Assembly (NCBI GenBank): GCA_023419605.1
Contig: JAEZXR010000143.1
Span: forward strand, 1 to 64,000
Origin: Bacillota bacterium
GTDB lineage: Bacteria > Bacillota > Clostridia > Acetivibrionales > JAEZXR01
DNA: 64,000 nucleotides
Direction: 5' to 3'
Positions 52,997 through 61,698 of the stretch are shown piece after piece. Position 1 is the stretch's first letter. Each line of letters starts with the position of its first letter. Both the position numbers and the translations under genes were made by a program. The notes beneath the pieces were generated by a model. It was given only the letters and a program-made list of their open reading frames with translations, searched no databases and was not told where the DNA came from.

Positions 52997-53989
52997 CTAT
53001 ACATATCCGAGCAAGCCTCTTACGGAAACCTCTCCCGCCAGGACTTCAACCTCTTCTCCGTCTGCGGATTTTATAACCAGCTTTCCATCCTTCGTGATAT
53101 CCACGGCTGTACCCGTTATTTCCGAATTTCTTATATTTGCCCTAACCAGCTTTCCTAATGTTACTGATTTCCTCTTCCATTCCTCTATGATTTCCTTAGT
53201 TTTCCCCATCTTAATCTTATCGTACTGTTTTTCCATTTCATAAAGGATCTGCTTTATAATTTCGCTTCTCCGAAGAATTCCTTCCACTCCTCCATGCATT
53301 TTTAAGGAGATGGCAGTGTTTCTCAGCTCCTCCGGAAAATCTTCCCCCTCCTGGTTCACATTGATACCCATCCCGATCACCAGAAAATTAACACGCTCCA
53401 TTTCACAGCTCATTTCCGTAAGGATTCCGCAAACCTTTTTCCCTTCCAGCAGGATGTCATTAGGCCATTTTATGCCCGCTTCCATTCCCGTTGCCTTGTA
53501 GATCCCATTCACTACCGCCACAGATGCGGCAATGGTTATGACCTGTACCTCCTCAGGAGATACCTGGGGTTTTAGCACGACGGACATCCATATACCCTTT
53601 TTATCAGCAGACTCCCAGGGACGGCCCAATCTTCCCCTGCCTGCCGTCTGGTATTCCGCGACAACCAGCGTTCCGTCACTGCATCCTTCCGCCGCAGCCT
53701 TTTTTGCATAATTATTGGTTGAATCGATGACCTCAAAACAGTGTATTTCCCTTCCCAGAACCCTGGTATCTAGTCCATGTCCAATTTCCGAGGAATTGAC
53801 TGCATCCGGCGTGTTGAGAAGCCGATACCCTTTTTTAGAGGAAGATTCAATACCATACCCTTCTTTCTTCAGTTCCTTTATATATTTCCAAACAGCGGTC
53901 CGGGTAACTCCCAGCGCATTACTCAACACCTCGCCGGATACAAACTCTTCGCCGCTGTTTTTGAGCTCAGTCAAAATTTTGTCCTTCAC
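52997..53989 (-). CDS. birA: Biotin-[acetyl-CoA-carboxylase] ligase / biotin repressor
   Basis: About 331 residues from GTG 53989. The N-terminal winged helix is EEFVSGEVLSNALGVTRTAV. The catalytic domain has STNNYAKKAAAEGCSDGTLV, the biotin-AMP loop AGRGRLGRPW and KWPNDILLEGKKVCGILTE, and a C-terminal SH3-like cap. It activates biotin and attaches it to carrier proteins, and the HTH implies repression of biotin genes. The start overlaps the upstream stop (TAGTG) and GGCGGAGGCATA is its ribosome site; an in-frame ATG further upstream would give an unlikely Gly-rich tail. Confidence 0.95.
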   Translation of the reverse strand: MKDKILTELKNSGEEFVSGEVLSNALGVTRTAVWKYIKELKKEGYGIESSSKKGYRLLNTPDAVNSSEIGHGLDTRVLGREIHCFEVIDSTNNYAKKAAAEGCSDGTLVVAEYQTAGRGRLGRPWESADKKGIWMSVVLKPQVSPEEVQVITIAASVAVVNGIYKATGMEAGIKWPNDILLEGKKVCGILTEMSCEMERVNFLVIGMGINVNQEGEDFPEELRNTAISLKMHGGVEGILRRSEIIKQILYEMEKQYDKIKMGKTKEIIEEWKRKSVTLGKLVRANIRNSEITGTAVDITKDGKLVIKSADGEEVEVLAGEVSVRGLLGYV

Positions 53990-54621
53990 TATGCCTCCGC
54001 CGCCTCTTCCTCCGGTATTCTTATGCAAAATGTCTTCCCTGAACTATTATCATAAAAAACGGCCATTCTTTTCTCTTTATCTTCAATTTTATCAACTTTT
54101 TTAAATTCTGCAAGCTTGTTGTAAAAATAATAAAGCAAGATGTCGTTGAAATGGTCATTTTCCTCCCTATATCCCTCAAGAATATTGCTGGTGTATAGTT
54201 TTTCAGAGCTTTCAAAAAGCACGGGGTAGTCCATTCCTTTATCCGCAACCGCCATTTGCTCTGCCATCACCGTGCTGAGGATCAGGCACTCAGGCAGTCT
54301 GTACATTCCGAAAATGTATTGCTCCACCGGAATAATCGTTTTTATATAAAGCTCCATAACGGTCTCCGATTTCTGTGCAGCTTCATATAGATATCGGTCG
54401 GCCACATAGCAGTACTGGGATTCTATTCCGATTTTCAGGCACTTAAAGTCCAAGGATTTATATTTCTCCCGGTCATCCCTGGGATTCAGAAGGGCAGAGA
54501 TACACTTCCTCACTTCCCCCTTCACAGGAACTTCCCGGTCATACCAGGCAGAGAGTTTCAAACCGCAGTCGATTACGTTATCCACTTTATCCTTTGGAAT
54601 GTAATAATACACATGCACCAT
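53989..54621 (-). CDS. Conserved-type hypothetical protein upstream of birA
   Basis: About 210 residues from ATG 54621 (GGGGGA 8 bases upstream). A soluble alpha/beta protein with VYYYIPKDKVDNVIDCGLKL at the start, then KCISALLNPRDDREKYKSLD, a long helical middle and a beta-rich end (RMAVFYDNSSGKTFCIRIPE). No known domain recognised. It overlaps birA by one base, implying coupled translation. The open frame extends to 54726, but that part is made of the AAATTTCCCGGGAAAT repeat array (54647-54757), so I treat it as non-coding. Confidence 0.6.
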   Translation of the reverse strand: MVHVYYYIPKDKVDNVIDCGLKLSAWYDREVPVKGEVRKCISALLNPRDDREKYKSLDFKCLKIGIESQYCYVADRYLYEAAQKSETVMELYIKTIIPVEQYIFGMYRLPECLILSTVMAEQMAVADKGMDYPVLFESSEKLYTSNILEGYREENDHFNDILLYYFYNKLAEFKKVDKIEDKEKRMAVFYDNSSGKTFCIRIPEEEAAEA

Positions 54622-54646
54622 AAAATCGTCCCCCATCCTTTTAGGA

Positions 54647-54757
54647 TCGACATTATTTCCTGGGAAATTGTATTTGTTACATAACCTCGACATCATTTCC
54701 CGGGAAATTTCAAATCCTTCTCTCATTTCGACATCATTTCCCGGGAAATTTCAAAAT
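54647..54757. repeat. Tandem palindrome array, three copies of about 40 bp
   Basis: The unit TCGACATCATTTCCCGGGAAA starts at 54647 (degenerate), 54687 and 54728, giving a period of 40-41 bases. Each core is the palindrome ATTTCCCGGGAAAT or a near copy. It lies at the promoter or 5' leader of the hypothetical gene and birA, and is a candidate operator array. Confidence 0.75.
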
Positions 54758-54804
54758 CATCCACAGGAAACTGCCAATTCATATAGGTTTAACGTGCCCT
54801 GCCT

Positions 54805-55308
54805 TTACAACCAATCAATGATTTCTCCTCGCATACCTTCTTTACCCACTGTTATTATACCACAGGAATATCTTTCCTGACTCCGTTTATCCGTGGGTGA
54901 ACCCGGGTTAAAGTAAAGCACATTTTCAATCATCCGGTTCATAGGGATATGGCTGTGTCCAAAGATTACACAGGAGACTCCTTCCCCTTCAAAAGCCTTT
55001 CTCGCCCTGTCAAAGGTGGTTCCTCTTTCTCCGTCTCCGTGGATGATCCCTATTTTATAATTTCCCACTTCAATCACTTTTTTTGTCCCCAGCATTCCCC
55101 GAATATAATCGTCATCCGTATTTCCTGCCACTGCCGTCACAGGTGCCAGCTCTTCCAGCTCGTAAAGCACATAATCCTTGTTGATATCCCCCGCATGCAC
55201 GATACGATTTACGCCTTTAAAGGCTTCCAGCAATTCTACAGGAAGTTCCTTTTTTCTTCTGGGTATGTGGGTATCCGATACTACACCGATACGGACTTTA
55301 GCTTCCAT
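54805..55308 (-). CDS. YfcE/MJ0936-family metallophosphoesterase
   Basis: About 167 residues from ATG 55308 (AAAGGACGAAATGT upstream). All calcineurin-type motifs are present: GVVSDTHIPRR, HAGDI, VAGNTDD, IIHGDGE and IFGHSHIP, followed by NPGSPTDKRS. YfcE-like enzymes hydrolyse phosphodiesters such as bis-pNPP or cyclic nucleotides with Mn2+. The physiological substrate is unknown. Possible upstream extensions are not conserved in character. Confidence 0.9.
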   Translation of the reverse strand: MEAKVRIGVVSDTHIPRRKKELPVELLEAFKGVNRIVHAGDINKDYVLYELEELAPVTAVAGNTDDDYIRGMLGTKKVIEVGNYKIGIIHGDGERGTTFDRARKAFEGEGVSCVIFGHSHIPMNRMIENVLYFNPGSPTDKRSQERYSCGIITVGKEGMRGEIIDWL

Positions 55309-55666
55309 ACATTTCGTCCTTTCGACCGTAAATGCGACACTTTTATCCCTAATTTCCCCAGTGCGCGAACCGCCCGGGACCCAGGCGCTTTGCATGCTGG
55401 TTATTATGACCTTCCAAGCGTCTCATCTGTATTCTTTAAATTATAATATATATTTCCAACAGATACTAGTTTCTAATCCTGACTGTTTTAACTTTATGTT
55501 TAGAGATTATATGAGTCGGTAATAATTAAAAATAAAGGCGAATATTTAGCTATTTTTACTATTGAATCTATACACCGGCCATATTAAAATTATTATAGAT
55601 AAATAGCAAAATATGTACTTTCATATAAATCAATGTCTTAAAAAATTACGTCATGGGGTTTAAACG
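55309..55666. other. Divergent intergenic region
   Basis: Strongly AT-rich, between the divergent metallophosphoesterase and HTH-protein genes. It must hold both promoters, but I cannot pick out convincing hexamer pairs. No RNA structure seen. Confidence 0.3.
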
Positions 55667-57061
55667 ATGGTAAATCTATTTAAATTAAAAACTGAAGAAT
55701 TGAAAGCGCTTGTGGTCTACAAGGAAGTACTGGAAGAAGATAAAAGATTTCCAAAGGATTTCTGGACCCAGGAGAGGCATCAACCAAAGGGTATCAAGGT
55801 AAAAAGCAGAATCCTGACCCGTTACTGTCTTGAAAATCTTGCAAAAATCGAACCCACTGGCTTAAGCAAGTATGACCTTAAGGAAATCAAGTCTATATTT
55901 ATAGACAAGAAGCTTTTTGGAATGGTTCAGACAGTCTTTAACCATGATGTTCTGGCCATACTCAAGAATGCATATCCTGAAGAGTTTAGAACCCGTGTAC
56001 TCAAAGAGTGGATGTGGAGCAAGCACGGACTCTGGCATGACGATAACCTCATCCTGGAAGCCGTACAGGATATGGTACGAAGGGAAGGCATCCGCCGCAT
56101 CGAGGACATCCCGAATTTTGACTGGAAGAAGAGACTGTTGAAGTACGACATCTACAATGTTTTGACTTATTTTAACTGGTCTATTTTCAACTTGTTTAAC
56201 TTTGTGTACCCCAACAAGTTCCATCCCACGGATTTCAAATACAAAACCAAATGGGCCGCTGCCGAGTCCCTGGAAAACGCATTTTATCACATGCATAAGA
56301 CCTTTAAGAAGAAGCGGTTTACACTGGATCAGATTATGATGCTGGGTACTGCCGATTTCCGGCGGCTTGGACTGGCAGGAATGCTGATGGCACTGTTTGA
56401 ATCCTCTACCCTGCGGGCGAAAGAATACTATCTGTACAAAACCCTTGGAAATGAGGAAAACCAAAAAGAAATCACTAATGAGATCAACAACCTTATCCGC
56501 AAAAAACGCGACGATGCAACCTTCAACCGTCTCAAAAAGGCTGCTGTGGGGAAATATATCTATAACCTGCATGATAACTATACGCTCTATAATTATGTGA
56601 AACGCCATGCAAAAGCCAACAACCTGTCCATTGACCAGTTTATAGCAAAGTATGGTTTTATTTATAAGAGTGCCCGGAAAGACGCAGGAGAAATCAATAA
56701 GGAAGATATCTGGAATTTGAGGAAAGAGGGCTTTACCTATGTTCAGATCGCTGAAAAACTGGGCAGCAACCCTACCACCATCTCTGAGATGTGCCAAAAG
56801 TACTTTGGTGGTGACCCCCTTATTCCAAGGCCTATAGAAAAATATATCACCGTGCAGGAGCTGATGAACAAGTTTCATGTTGATCATAAAACCATTATGA
56901 AGCTTGTAAAGGATAATGGCTTTGAAAACCATACAACCATACGGTTCCGGTACCTGAAAAAATCCCAGATCGAGCCTGCACTTCGGAAATATATTAAAAA
57001 TAGCGCGCAGCACAAGTTTATGGTGACAAGATACTCCAAGCAATTGAGAATGGAGAATTGA
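55667..57061 (+). CDS. HTH protein of the DUF4046 type
   Basis: 464 residues, basic, mostly helical. The start LVVYKEVLEEDKRFPKDFWT matches the repeat described as DUF4046 in Bacilli and Clostridia. The middle contains repeated segments with aromatic/Pro motifs (FNLFNFVYPNKFHPTDFKYK). Near the C-terminus one HTH reads NLRKEGFTYVQIAEKLGSNP and a second helix-turn-helix-like unit reads VQELMNKFHVDHKTIMKLVK. A DNA-binding or homing-nuclease-like role is possible but unproven. The last residues (QLRMEN) are encoded by the start of an interspersed repeat, so the original C-terminus may have been replaced. Confidence 0.7.
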   Translation: MVNLFKLKTEELKALVVYKEVLEEDKRFPKDFWTQERHQPKGIKVKSRILTRYCLENLAKIEPTGLSKYDLKEIKSIFIDKKLFGMVQTVFNHDVLAILKNAYPEEFRTRVLKEWMWSKHGLWHDDNLILEAVQDMVRREGIRRIEDIPNFDWKKRLLKYDIYNVLTYFNWSIFNLFNFVYPNKFHPTDFKYKTKWAAAESLENAFYHMHKTFKKKRFTLDQIMMLGTADFRRLGLAGMLMALFESSTLRAKEYYLYKTLGNEENQKEITNEINNLIRKKRDDATFNRLKKAAVGKYIYNLHDNYTLYNYVKRHAKANNLSIDQFIAKYGFIYKSARKDAGEINKEDIWNLRKEGFTYVQIAEKLGSNPTTISEMCQKYFGGDPLIPRPIEKYITVQELMNKFHVDHKTIMKLVKDNGFENHTTIRFRYLKKSQIEPALRKYIKNSAQHKFMVTRYSKQLRMEN

Positions 57062-57185
57062 AAATGGAAAATTACACTTCCATAAAAACAGCGTGTATGC
57101 CTTCCGGCATACACGCTGTTTTTATGCTGGGCTGCCTTCCGGCAGCACCCCACATTCTCAATTCTCCATTTTCAATTCTCCATTA
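57040..57185. repeat. Inverted AATTGAAAATGGAGAATT-type repeat pair flanking a terminator
   Basis: AATGGAGAATTGAAAATGGA near 57048-57067 is repeated inverted at 57156-57186 (AATTCTCCATTTTCAATTCT). Such GAGAATT/GAAAATGG repeats recur in many bacterial genomes. The pair encloses the terminator and could form a larger stem. Confidence 0.65.
57084..57123. terminator. Bidirectional terminator
   Basis: An 18-bp perfect stem AAAAACAGCGTGTATGCC (57084-57101) with 57106-57123 and loop TTCC. It lies between the convergent HTH-protein and proS genes, with T-runs both ways. Confidence 0.9.
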
Positions 57186-57187
57186 AA

Positions 57188-58624
57188 TTAGTACGCTTTT
57201 CCCCAATAAACCATATGCTTGGCTGGCTTGCCGCAGCACAGGCAGGTTTCAGACACATTTTCCTGTTCAAAAGGAATACAGCGGGCAGTCGCACTGGTCT
57301 TTTCCTTTACCTGTTCTTCGCATTCACGGTCTCCACACCACATGGCCTTAATGAAGCCGGGTGTTTCTTCAATGATCTTTGCAAACTCATCCAGGGTACC
57401 TGCAGAGAAGGTCTTGCTATCCCTCATATTTCTTGCCTTTTCCAGCAGTGCAGCCTGCAGCTCCTGAAGCAGTTCTGCTACCTTTGTTTCCAGTTCATCC
57501 AGTGAAACAAAGATTTTCTCACGGGTATCCCTTCTTACCAGTACGCATTGATTCTTTTCGATATCCTTCGGCCCGATTTCCAGACGAAGCGGAACCCCTC
57601 TCATCTCATGCTCGCTGAACTTCCAACCGGGCATTTTATCGCTGTCATCCAGTTTTACACGAATTGTTTTTTGCAGTCTTTCCTTTAACTCATTAGCCTT
57701 TTCCAGGACACCTTCCTTATGCTGCTGAACCGGCACAATCACCAGTTGAACCGGTGCAACTTCCGGCGGCAGTACCAGACCGCTGTCATCCCCATGCACC
57801 ATGATAATAGCTCCGATAAGCCGCGTAGTCATACCCCAGGAAGTCTGGTGCACATATTGAAGCTGGTTGTTCTTATCGGTATATTGGATTTCAAAAGCCT
57901 TTGCAAACCCATCCCCAAAGTTATGGGACGTACCGGACTGCAGTGCCTTTCCATCATGCATCAGGCTTTCTATGGTATAGGTTTCCTTCGCGCCGGCGAA
58001 TTTCTCCTTATCGGTCTTTTTACCTTTTACTACAGGGATTGCCAGAATCTTTTCACAGAAGTCCCCGTAGACATTCAGCATCCGGATGGTTTCTTCCTGC
58101 GCTTCTTCTGCTGTGGCATGGGCTGTATGCCCTTCCTGCCACAGGAACTCCAGGGTTCTCAGGAAGGGACGGGTTGTTTTTTCCCATCGTACAACAGAGC
58201 ACCATTGGTTATAGAGCTTCGGCAAATCCCGATAGGATTGTATGATGTTTGCATAGTGGTCACAGAAGAGGGTTTCCGAAGTCGGTCTTACACAAAGCTT
58301 CTCCTGAAGCTCTTCCTTTCCTCCATGGGTTACCCATGCAACCTCGGGTGCAAATCCCTCCACATGGTCCTTTTCCTTCTGGAGAAGGCTTTCCGGAATG
58401 AACATGGGCATATATACATTTTCATGTCCGGTTTCCTTAAACCTTGCATCCAGGTTTTTCTGAATCAGTTCCCATATTGCATAACCATAGGGGCGTATGA
58501 TCATACATCCACGTACCGTGGAATAGTCTACCAGATCCGCCTTTTTGATGATATCGGTATACCATTGCGCAAAATCCTCATCCATCGGCGTAATCGCTTC
58601 TACCAGCTTCTTTTCGTTCGCCAT
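57188..58624 (-). CDS. proS: Prolyl-tRNA synthetase, short (archaeal/eukaryotic-like) form
   Basis: About 478 residues from ATG 58624 (GGAGTGGGAAAT upstream). Class II motifs: motif 1 in GCMIIRPYGYAIWELIQKNL, motif 2 in WCSVVRWEKTTRPFLRTLEF and motif 3 in LPPEVAPVQLVIVPV. The C-terminal part is the zinc-binding-like extension of ProS type 3 (CLCCGKPAKHMVYWGKAY) rather than the bacterial editing insertion. It charges tRNA-Pro. The T-box leader directly upstream controls it by tRNA-Pro charging. Confidence 0.96.
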   Translation of the reverse strand: MANEKKLVEAITPMDEDFAQWYTDIIKKADLVDYSTVRGCMIIRPYGYAIWELIQKNLDARFKETGHENVYMPMFIPESLLQKEKDHVEGFAPEVAWVTHGGKEELQEKLCVRPTSETLFCDHYANIIQSYRDLPKLYNQWCSVVRWEKTTRPFLRTLEFLWQEGHTAHATAEEAQEETIRMLNVYGDFCEKILAIPVVKGKKTDKEKFAGAKETYTIESLMHDGKALQSGTSHNFGDGFAKAFEIQYTDKNNQLQYVHQTSWGMTTRLIGAIIMVHGDDSGLVLPPEVAPVQLVIVPVQQHKEGVLEKANELKERLQKTIRVKLDDSDKMPGWKFSEHEMRGVPLRLEIGPKDIEKNQCVLVRRDTREKIFVSLDELETKVAELLQELQAALLEKARNMRDSKTFSAGTLDEFAKIIEETPGFIKAMWCGDRECEEQVKEKTSATARCIPFEQENVSETCLCCGKPAKHMVYWGKAY

Positions 58625-58664
58625 ATTTCCCACTCCAATTCTATTTTCTTTACTGACACTATTT

Positions 58665-58990
58665 ATTAAATGTAAAAAAACCCCGCCCCTATCAAAGGGA
58701 CGGAGTAACTTTTCCGCGATACCACCCAAATTGGCATTCTACTGTCGCGCCGCAGACCGGGATTTATCCAATGGATGAACCGTCTCAAAATCCGGTCCTT
58801 TCCTCCATCGATCCTTATAAGGTTTACGCTGCACTACCTCTATGCCCAACTTTTCGAGCCTCTATCGGTGCTCTTCCGGCAGCTTCATCAGCTGCATCTC
58901 AGGGATGGGAAGAAACATTCCGGTTCAAGGGCCTCACAGCTGCAGATGTTCCATCCGCCGGCCCCATTCTCTGACAACCTTATGCATCAT
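58665..58990 (-). promoter_or_regulatory. T-box leader of proS
   Basis: The T-box sequence GGGTGGTATCGCGG (minus strand, 58727-58714) is followed by the terminator stem CCGTCCCTTTGATAGGGGCGGG and a T-run ending near 58673. Upstream lies a long Stem I region with an AGAGAATGGGGCCGG-type GNUG/AG-bulge area. The specifier should be a proline codon, but I could not place it with certainty. Confidence 0.9.
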
Positions 58991-59116
58991 AGTCCCGTCA
59001 TCGATTTTTATTATTAGTTATACTATAGTATAACTGAAAATGAGTGTCAAGATACTTTGTTTACTTATTCTCCTGGTGAGTATATAATAAAAGAAAAATA
59101 CTATATAATTTATGAC

Positions 59117-59187
59117 GGAACTCAGCCGATTCACAAATCAAGTATCCCAAAGCCATTGGCCCCATGATTTCCGAATCAGCCGTTACC
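59117..59187. repeat. 71-bp small repeat, copy 2
   Basis: The ends GGAACTCAGCCGATTC and GAATCAGCCGTTACC match copy 1 (10025-10095) at almost every position, with the same 71-base length but a different centre. It lies just upstream of the ispF-like gene. Confidence 0.5.
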
Positions 59188-59219
59188 TGTCATAGTATAC
59201 ACGGAAGGAAGGTTCCTTT

Positions 59220-59690
59220 ATGAAGGTTGGTATCGGTCAGGATAGTCACCGATTTGATTTCAATGATAAAGAAAAAAAACTGATCCTCGGCGGTGTCGTG
59301 TTTGACAGGCATGCGCCTTTGGAAGGAAACAGCGATGCCGATGTGATCCTTCACTCCATCACCAACGCCATTTCCGGGGTCACCTGTGTCAATATTCTGG
59401 GAAAAGTCAGCGATGAGCTCTGCTTGAAGCAGGGAATCAAGGACAGCCGTGTCTATCTCCAGGAAGCCATGAAATACCTGGGTGAAAGCAAAATCGTACA
59501 TATATCCATTTCCATTGAATGCTCAACCCCGAAGATAACCCCCAAAATTCCGGAGCTTCGGAAAAGTCTTTCCGGACTGCTGGAAATACCGGAAACCTCC
59601 ATCGGAATCACGGCCACCACGGGTGAAGGACTGACGCAGTTTGGCCAGGGTCTGGGGATTCAGGTATTCAGTTGTGTTACGGTAGTATAG
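59220..59690 (+). CDS. ispF: IspF-like protein (divergent 2-C-methyl-D-erythritol 2,4-cyclodiphosphate synthase)
   Basis: 156 residues, the usual IspF length. Metal ligands Asp8 and His10 (GIGQDSHRFDF) and the histidine of NSDADVILHSITNAI are kept, as is an ATTGEG motif equivalent to ATTTE. The otherwise highly conserved GDIGxHFPD segment is replaced by VNILGKVSDELCLKQG, and the C-terminal GFTGRxEGI by TQFGQGLGI. IspF closes the MEP-pathway ring intermediate with loss of CMP. It may be a true but divergent IspF or a paralogue with another role. ispD lies 2.2 kb away on the other strand, unlike the usual ispDF pair. Confidence 0.75.
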   Translation: MKVGIGQDSHRFDFNDKEKKLILGGVVFDRHAPLEGNSDADVILHSITNAISGVTCVNILGKVSDELCLKQGIKDSRVYLQEAMKYLGESKIVHISISIECSTPKITPKIPELRKSLSGLLEIPETSIGITATTGEGLTQFGQGLGIQVFSCVTVV

Positions 59691-59717
59691 CGTAAAATAT
59701 AACAAAGTTTTCTAAGC

Positions 59718-59759
59718 AAAAAGGATATCTATCACAAGCGGGTGGCAGATATCCTTTTT
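59718..59759. terminator. Bidirectional terminator
   Basis: AAAAAGGATATCT (59718-59730) pairs with AGATATCCTTTTT (59747-59759), between the convergent ispF-like and natB-like genes. Confidence 0.85.
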
Positions 59760-59765
59760 TATATC

Positions 59766-60986
59766 CTAACTTCTGAATAGAACCTTTTCCTTATTGAACA
59801 GCGACGCCGCCAACCAGAGGGTTATTGCAACATAGACCAGGGAGGAAAACAGGGCCAGGCCCAGGCTGGTATAGTTTATGGCTCCTCCCAGAATGATCTT
59901 GAAGGAGGATATGGTGTTTAAGATCGGGACCAAAAACATATACGACGGCACTTCCGTCGGCTGCATAAACATGGTGGCATAGGAGGGTACCATGGCAATG
60001 AAAATCAGGAAGGACAGGTAGGTCTGTGCCTCCTTGAAGGATTTTGCATAGGTACTTAAAGCAATCTGTATTCCGGCAAAAGTCATTCCCTGGGTTATGG
60101 ATATGAGTATCACAAGGAGCAATGCCGTAGCGGGCATGGTAAACCCGCCGGCGGACTCCATGCCCATACTCATGGACTTCGGATTAATGAGGTACCCGAT
60201 AACGAAGCCTGCCATGGTTGCCACTACACTGGCAAAGGAAAACAGGGTTACCGTCAGGTATTTTCCTATGAGAATGGAGGCTCTCCCCGGTTTGGTTGTA
60301 AGCAAGGGTTCAAAAGTATTCCTTTCCTTTTCACCGGCTACCAGGTCGGTAGCAGCAGGGATTCCCCCCACCACCATCAGGATCCCCATCATCATCGGCA
60401 GCATCATCATAAGCATCATGTTGCCGCTCTGCTTTTCAGGTACTACACTGTTTTCCTCTATTCGAACCGGTTCCAGGATATCGGGGTTGGCCCCCAGCGC
60501 CGCAATTCTCGACACAACCACTTTTTTGTTAAACTTTTCAATGGCATTACGGACAATATCGACACCGGCTTGGGATTTGGTACTGCTCTTGTCATATTCC
60601 AGCATAATGGAAAATGGCTTTCCCTCCTTGAGCTTTTGAGCATAATCCTTTTCGAAGTTCAGTGCAACCCGAACCTCTGCGTCTTTAATCGCCTTTGTGG
60701 TATCTCCCATCTCAACCAGATGAATGTTCGGGAAATCCCGGATGATCTCGTTTTGTACCAGTGCCTTTGTCTCCGCAGTACTGGAAGCTTCACTTACGGC
60801 GATGGTTATGTTTTCACTGAGATTCTTCTGGAACTTCTCCGCCCCTCCTCCAACCAGCAGATTCAGCGCAGGAATCATGATCATAGGGAGTAGAATACTG
60901 GTAATCAATGTTTTCTTATCCCGGACGATGTCCCTTACTTCTTTTCTGAATACGATCCAAATATGCCTAGGATTCACTTTTCTCAC
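59766..60986 (-). CDS. natB: NatB-like ABC-2 exporter permease
   Basis: 406 residues. The N-terminal RKEVRDIVRDKKTLITSILL precedes a first membrane helix; a large extracytoplasmic domain follows (about 45-195), then five helices with the conserved AATDLVAGEKERNTFEPLLT segment. This is the NatB architecture (sodium or antibiotic-related export in B. subtilis). It overlaps natA by 20 bases. Exported substrate unknown in this organism. Confidence 0.88.
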   Translation of the reverse strand: MRKVNPRHIWIVFRKEVRDIVRDKKTLITSILLPMIMIPALNLLVGGGAEKFQKNLSENITIAVSEASSTAETKALVQNEIIRDFPNIHLVEMGDTTKAIKDAEVRVALNFEKDYAQKLKEGKPFSIMLEYDKSSTKSQAGVDIVRNAIEKFNKKVVVSRIAALGANPDILEPVRIEENSVVPEKQSGNMMLMMMLPMMMGILMVVGGIPAATDLVAGEKERNTFEPLLTTKPGRASILIGKYLTVTLFSFASVVATMAGFVIGYLINPKSMSMGMESAGGFTMPATALLLVILISITQGMTFAGIQIALSTYAKSFKEAQTYLSFLIFIAMVPSYATMFMQPTEVPSYMFLVPILNTISSFKIILGGAINYTSLGLALFSSLVYVAITLWLAASLFNKEKVLFRS

Positions 60987-61698
60987 CTACCAATCCGATG
61001 AAGATATCCTCCAGGCTTGAGCTGTTATATTGCTTCCTCAGCTCGTCCGGCGTACCGGCAAAAATCATGTTGCCCTTATGAATAATTCCAATCCGGTCGC
61101 AGAGCTTCTCCACTTCACTCATGGTGTGGCTGGAGAAGACAATCGTCTTTCCTACTTCCTTACAGCTCCGGATAAAGTCGTGGACTTCCCGGATAGCGCT
61201 GACATCCAGCCCGGAGGTGGGCTCATCAAAGAGCATGATATCGGGATCATGGACGATGGCTCTTGCAAAAGCCACTTTCTGTTTCATCCCTTTGGAAAAC
61301 TTTCCTGCCCGCCTATCAAGGTACTCTCCCATTCCAAATACTTTCGCCAGATGCTGGATCCGGCTTTTTATCTCTTTACTGTCCATATCATTCAACTCTG
61401 CAAAATAGGCTATATTCTCCGCAGCTGTCAGCCTGTCGTAAAGACCTGTTTCACCCCCGAACAAAATCCCTATGTTTGCCCGGACCTTTTCCGGCTCACG
61501 ATTGACATCATAGCCTGCCATCTCTGCAGTTCCTGAAGTCGGCTTGAGCATGGTTGCCAGCATCCGAAGGGTTGTGGTCTTACCCGCTCCATTCTCCCCC
61601 AGCAACCCGAAGATTTCACCTTTCTGCACCTTAAAAGTCATGTCATTGACCGCAGTAAAATCCCCGAACCTTTTAGTCAAGTGCTCAACTTTCAACAC
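60967..61698 (-). CDS. natA: NatA-like ABC ATPase
   Basis: About 244 residues from GTG 61698 (AAGGAAG upstream); the open frame further upstream is not conserved in character. Walker A GENGAGKTTTL, signature KFSKGMKQKVAFARAIV, Walker B IMLFDEPTSGLDV and H-loop FSSHTMSEVEKLCD are all present. It drives the NatB-like permease. Confidence 0.93.
   Translation of the reverse strand: MLKVEHLTKRFGDFTAVNDMTFKVQKGEIFGLLGENGAGKTTTLRMLATMLKPTSGTAEMAGYDVNREPEKVRANIGILFGGETGLYDRLTAAENIAYFAELNDMDSKEIKSRIQHLAKVFGMGEYLDRRAGKFSKGMKQKVAFARAIVHDPDIMLFDEPTSGLDVSAIREVHDFIRSCKEVGKTIVFSSHTMSEVEKLCDRIGIIHKGNMIFAGTPDELRKQYNSSSLEDIFIGLVGEKSES

Noticed and set aside
54621..54726. N-terminal 35 residues of the hypothetical gene upstream of birA
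   Set aside because: This segment is the palindrome repeat array and lacks a ribosome site; a later ATG has one.
54647..54757. CRISPR array
   Set aside because: Only three units, palindromic cores and spacers of about 15-20 bases that are themselves similar; no cas genes in the window.
55862..57043. Very long open frame (393 codons) on the minus strand
   Set aside because: It is antisense to the HTH-protein gene, which has protein-like composition, a start context and HTH motifs; the reverse frame has none.
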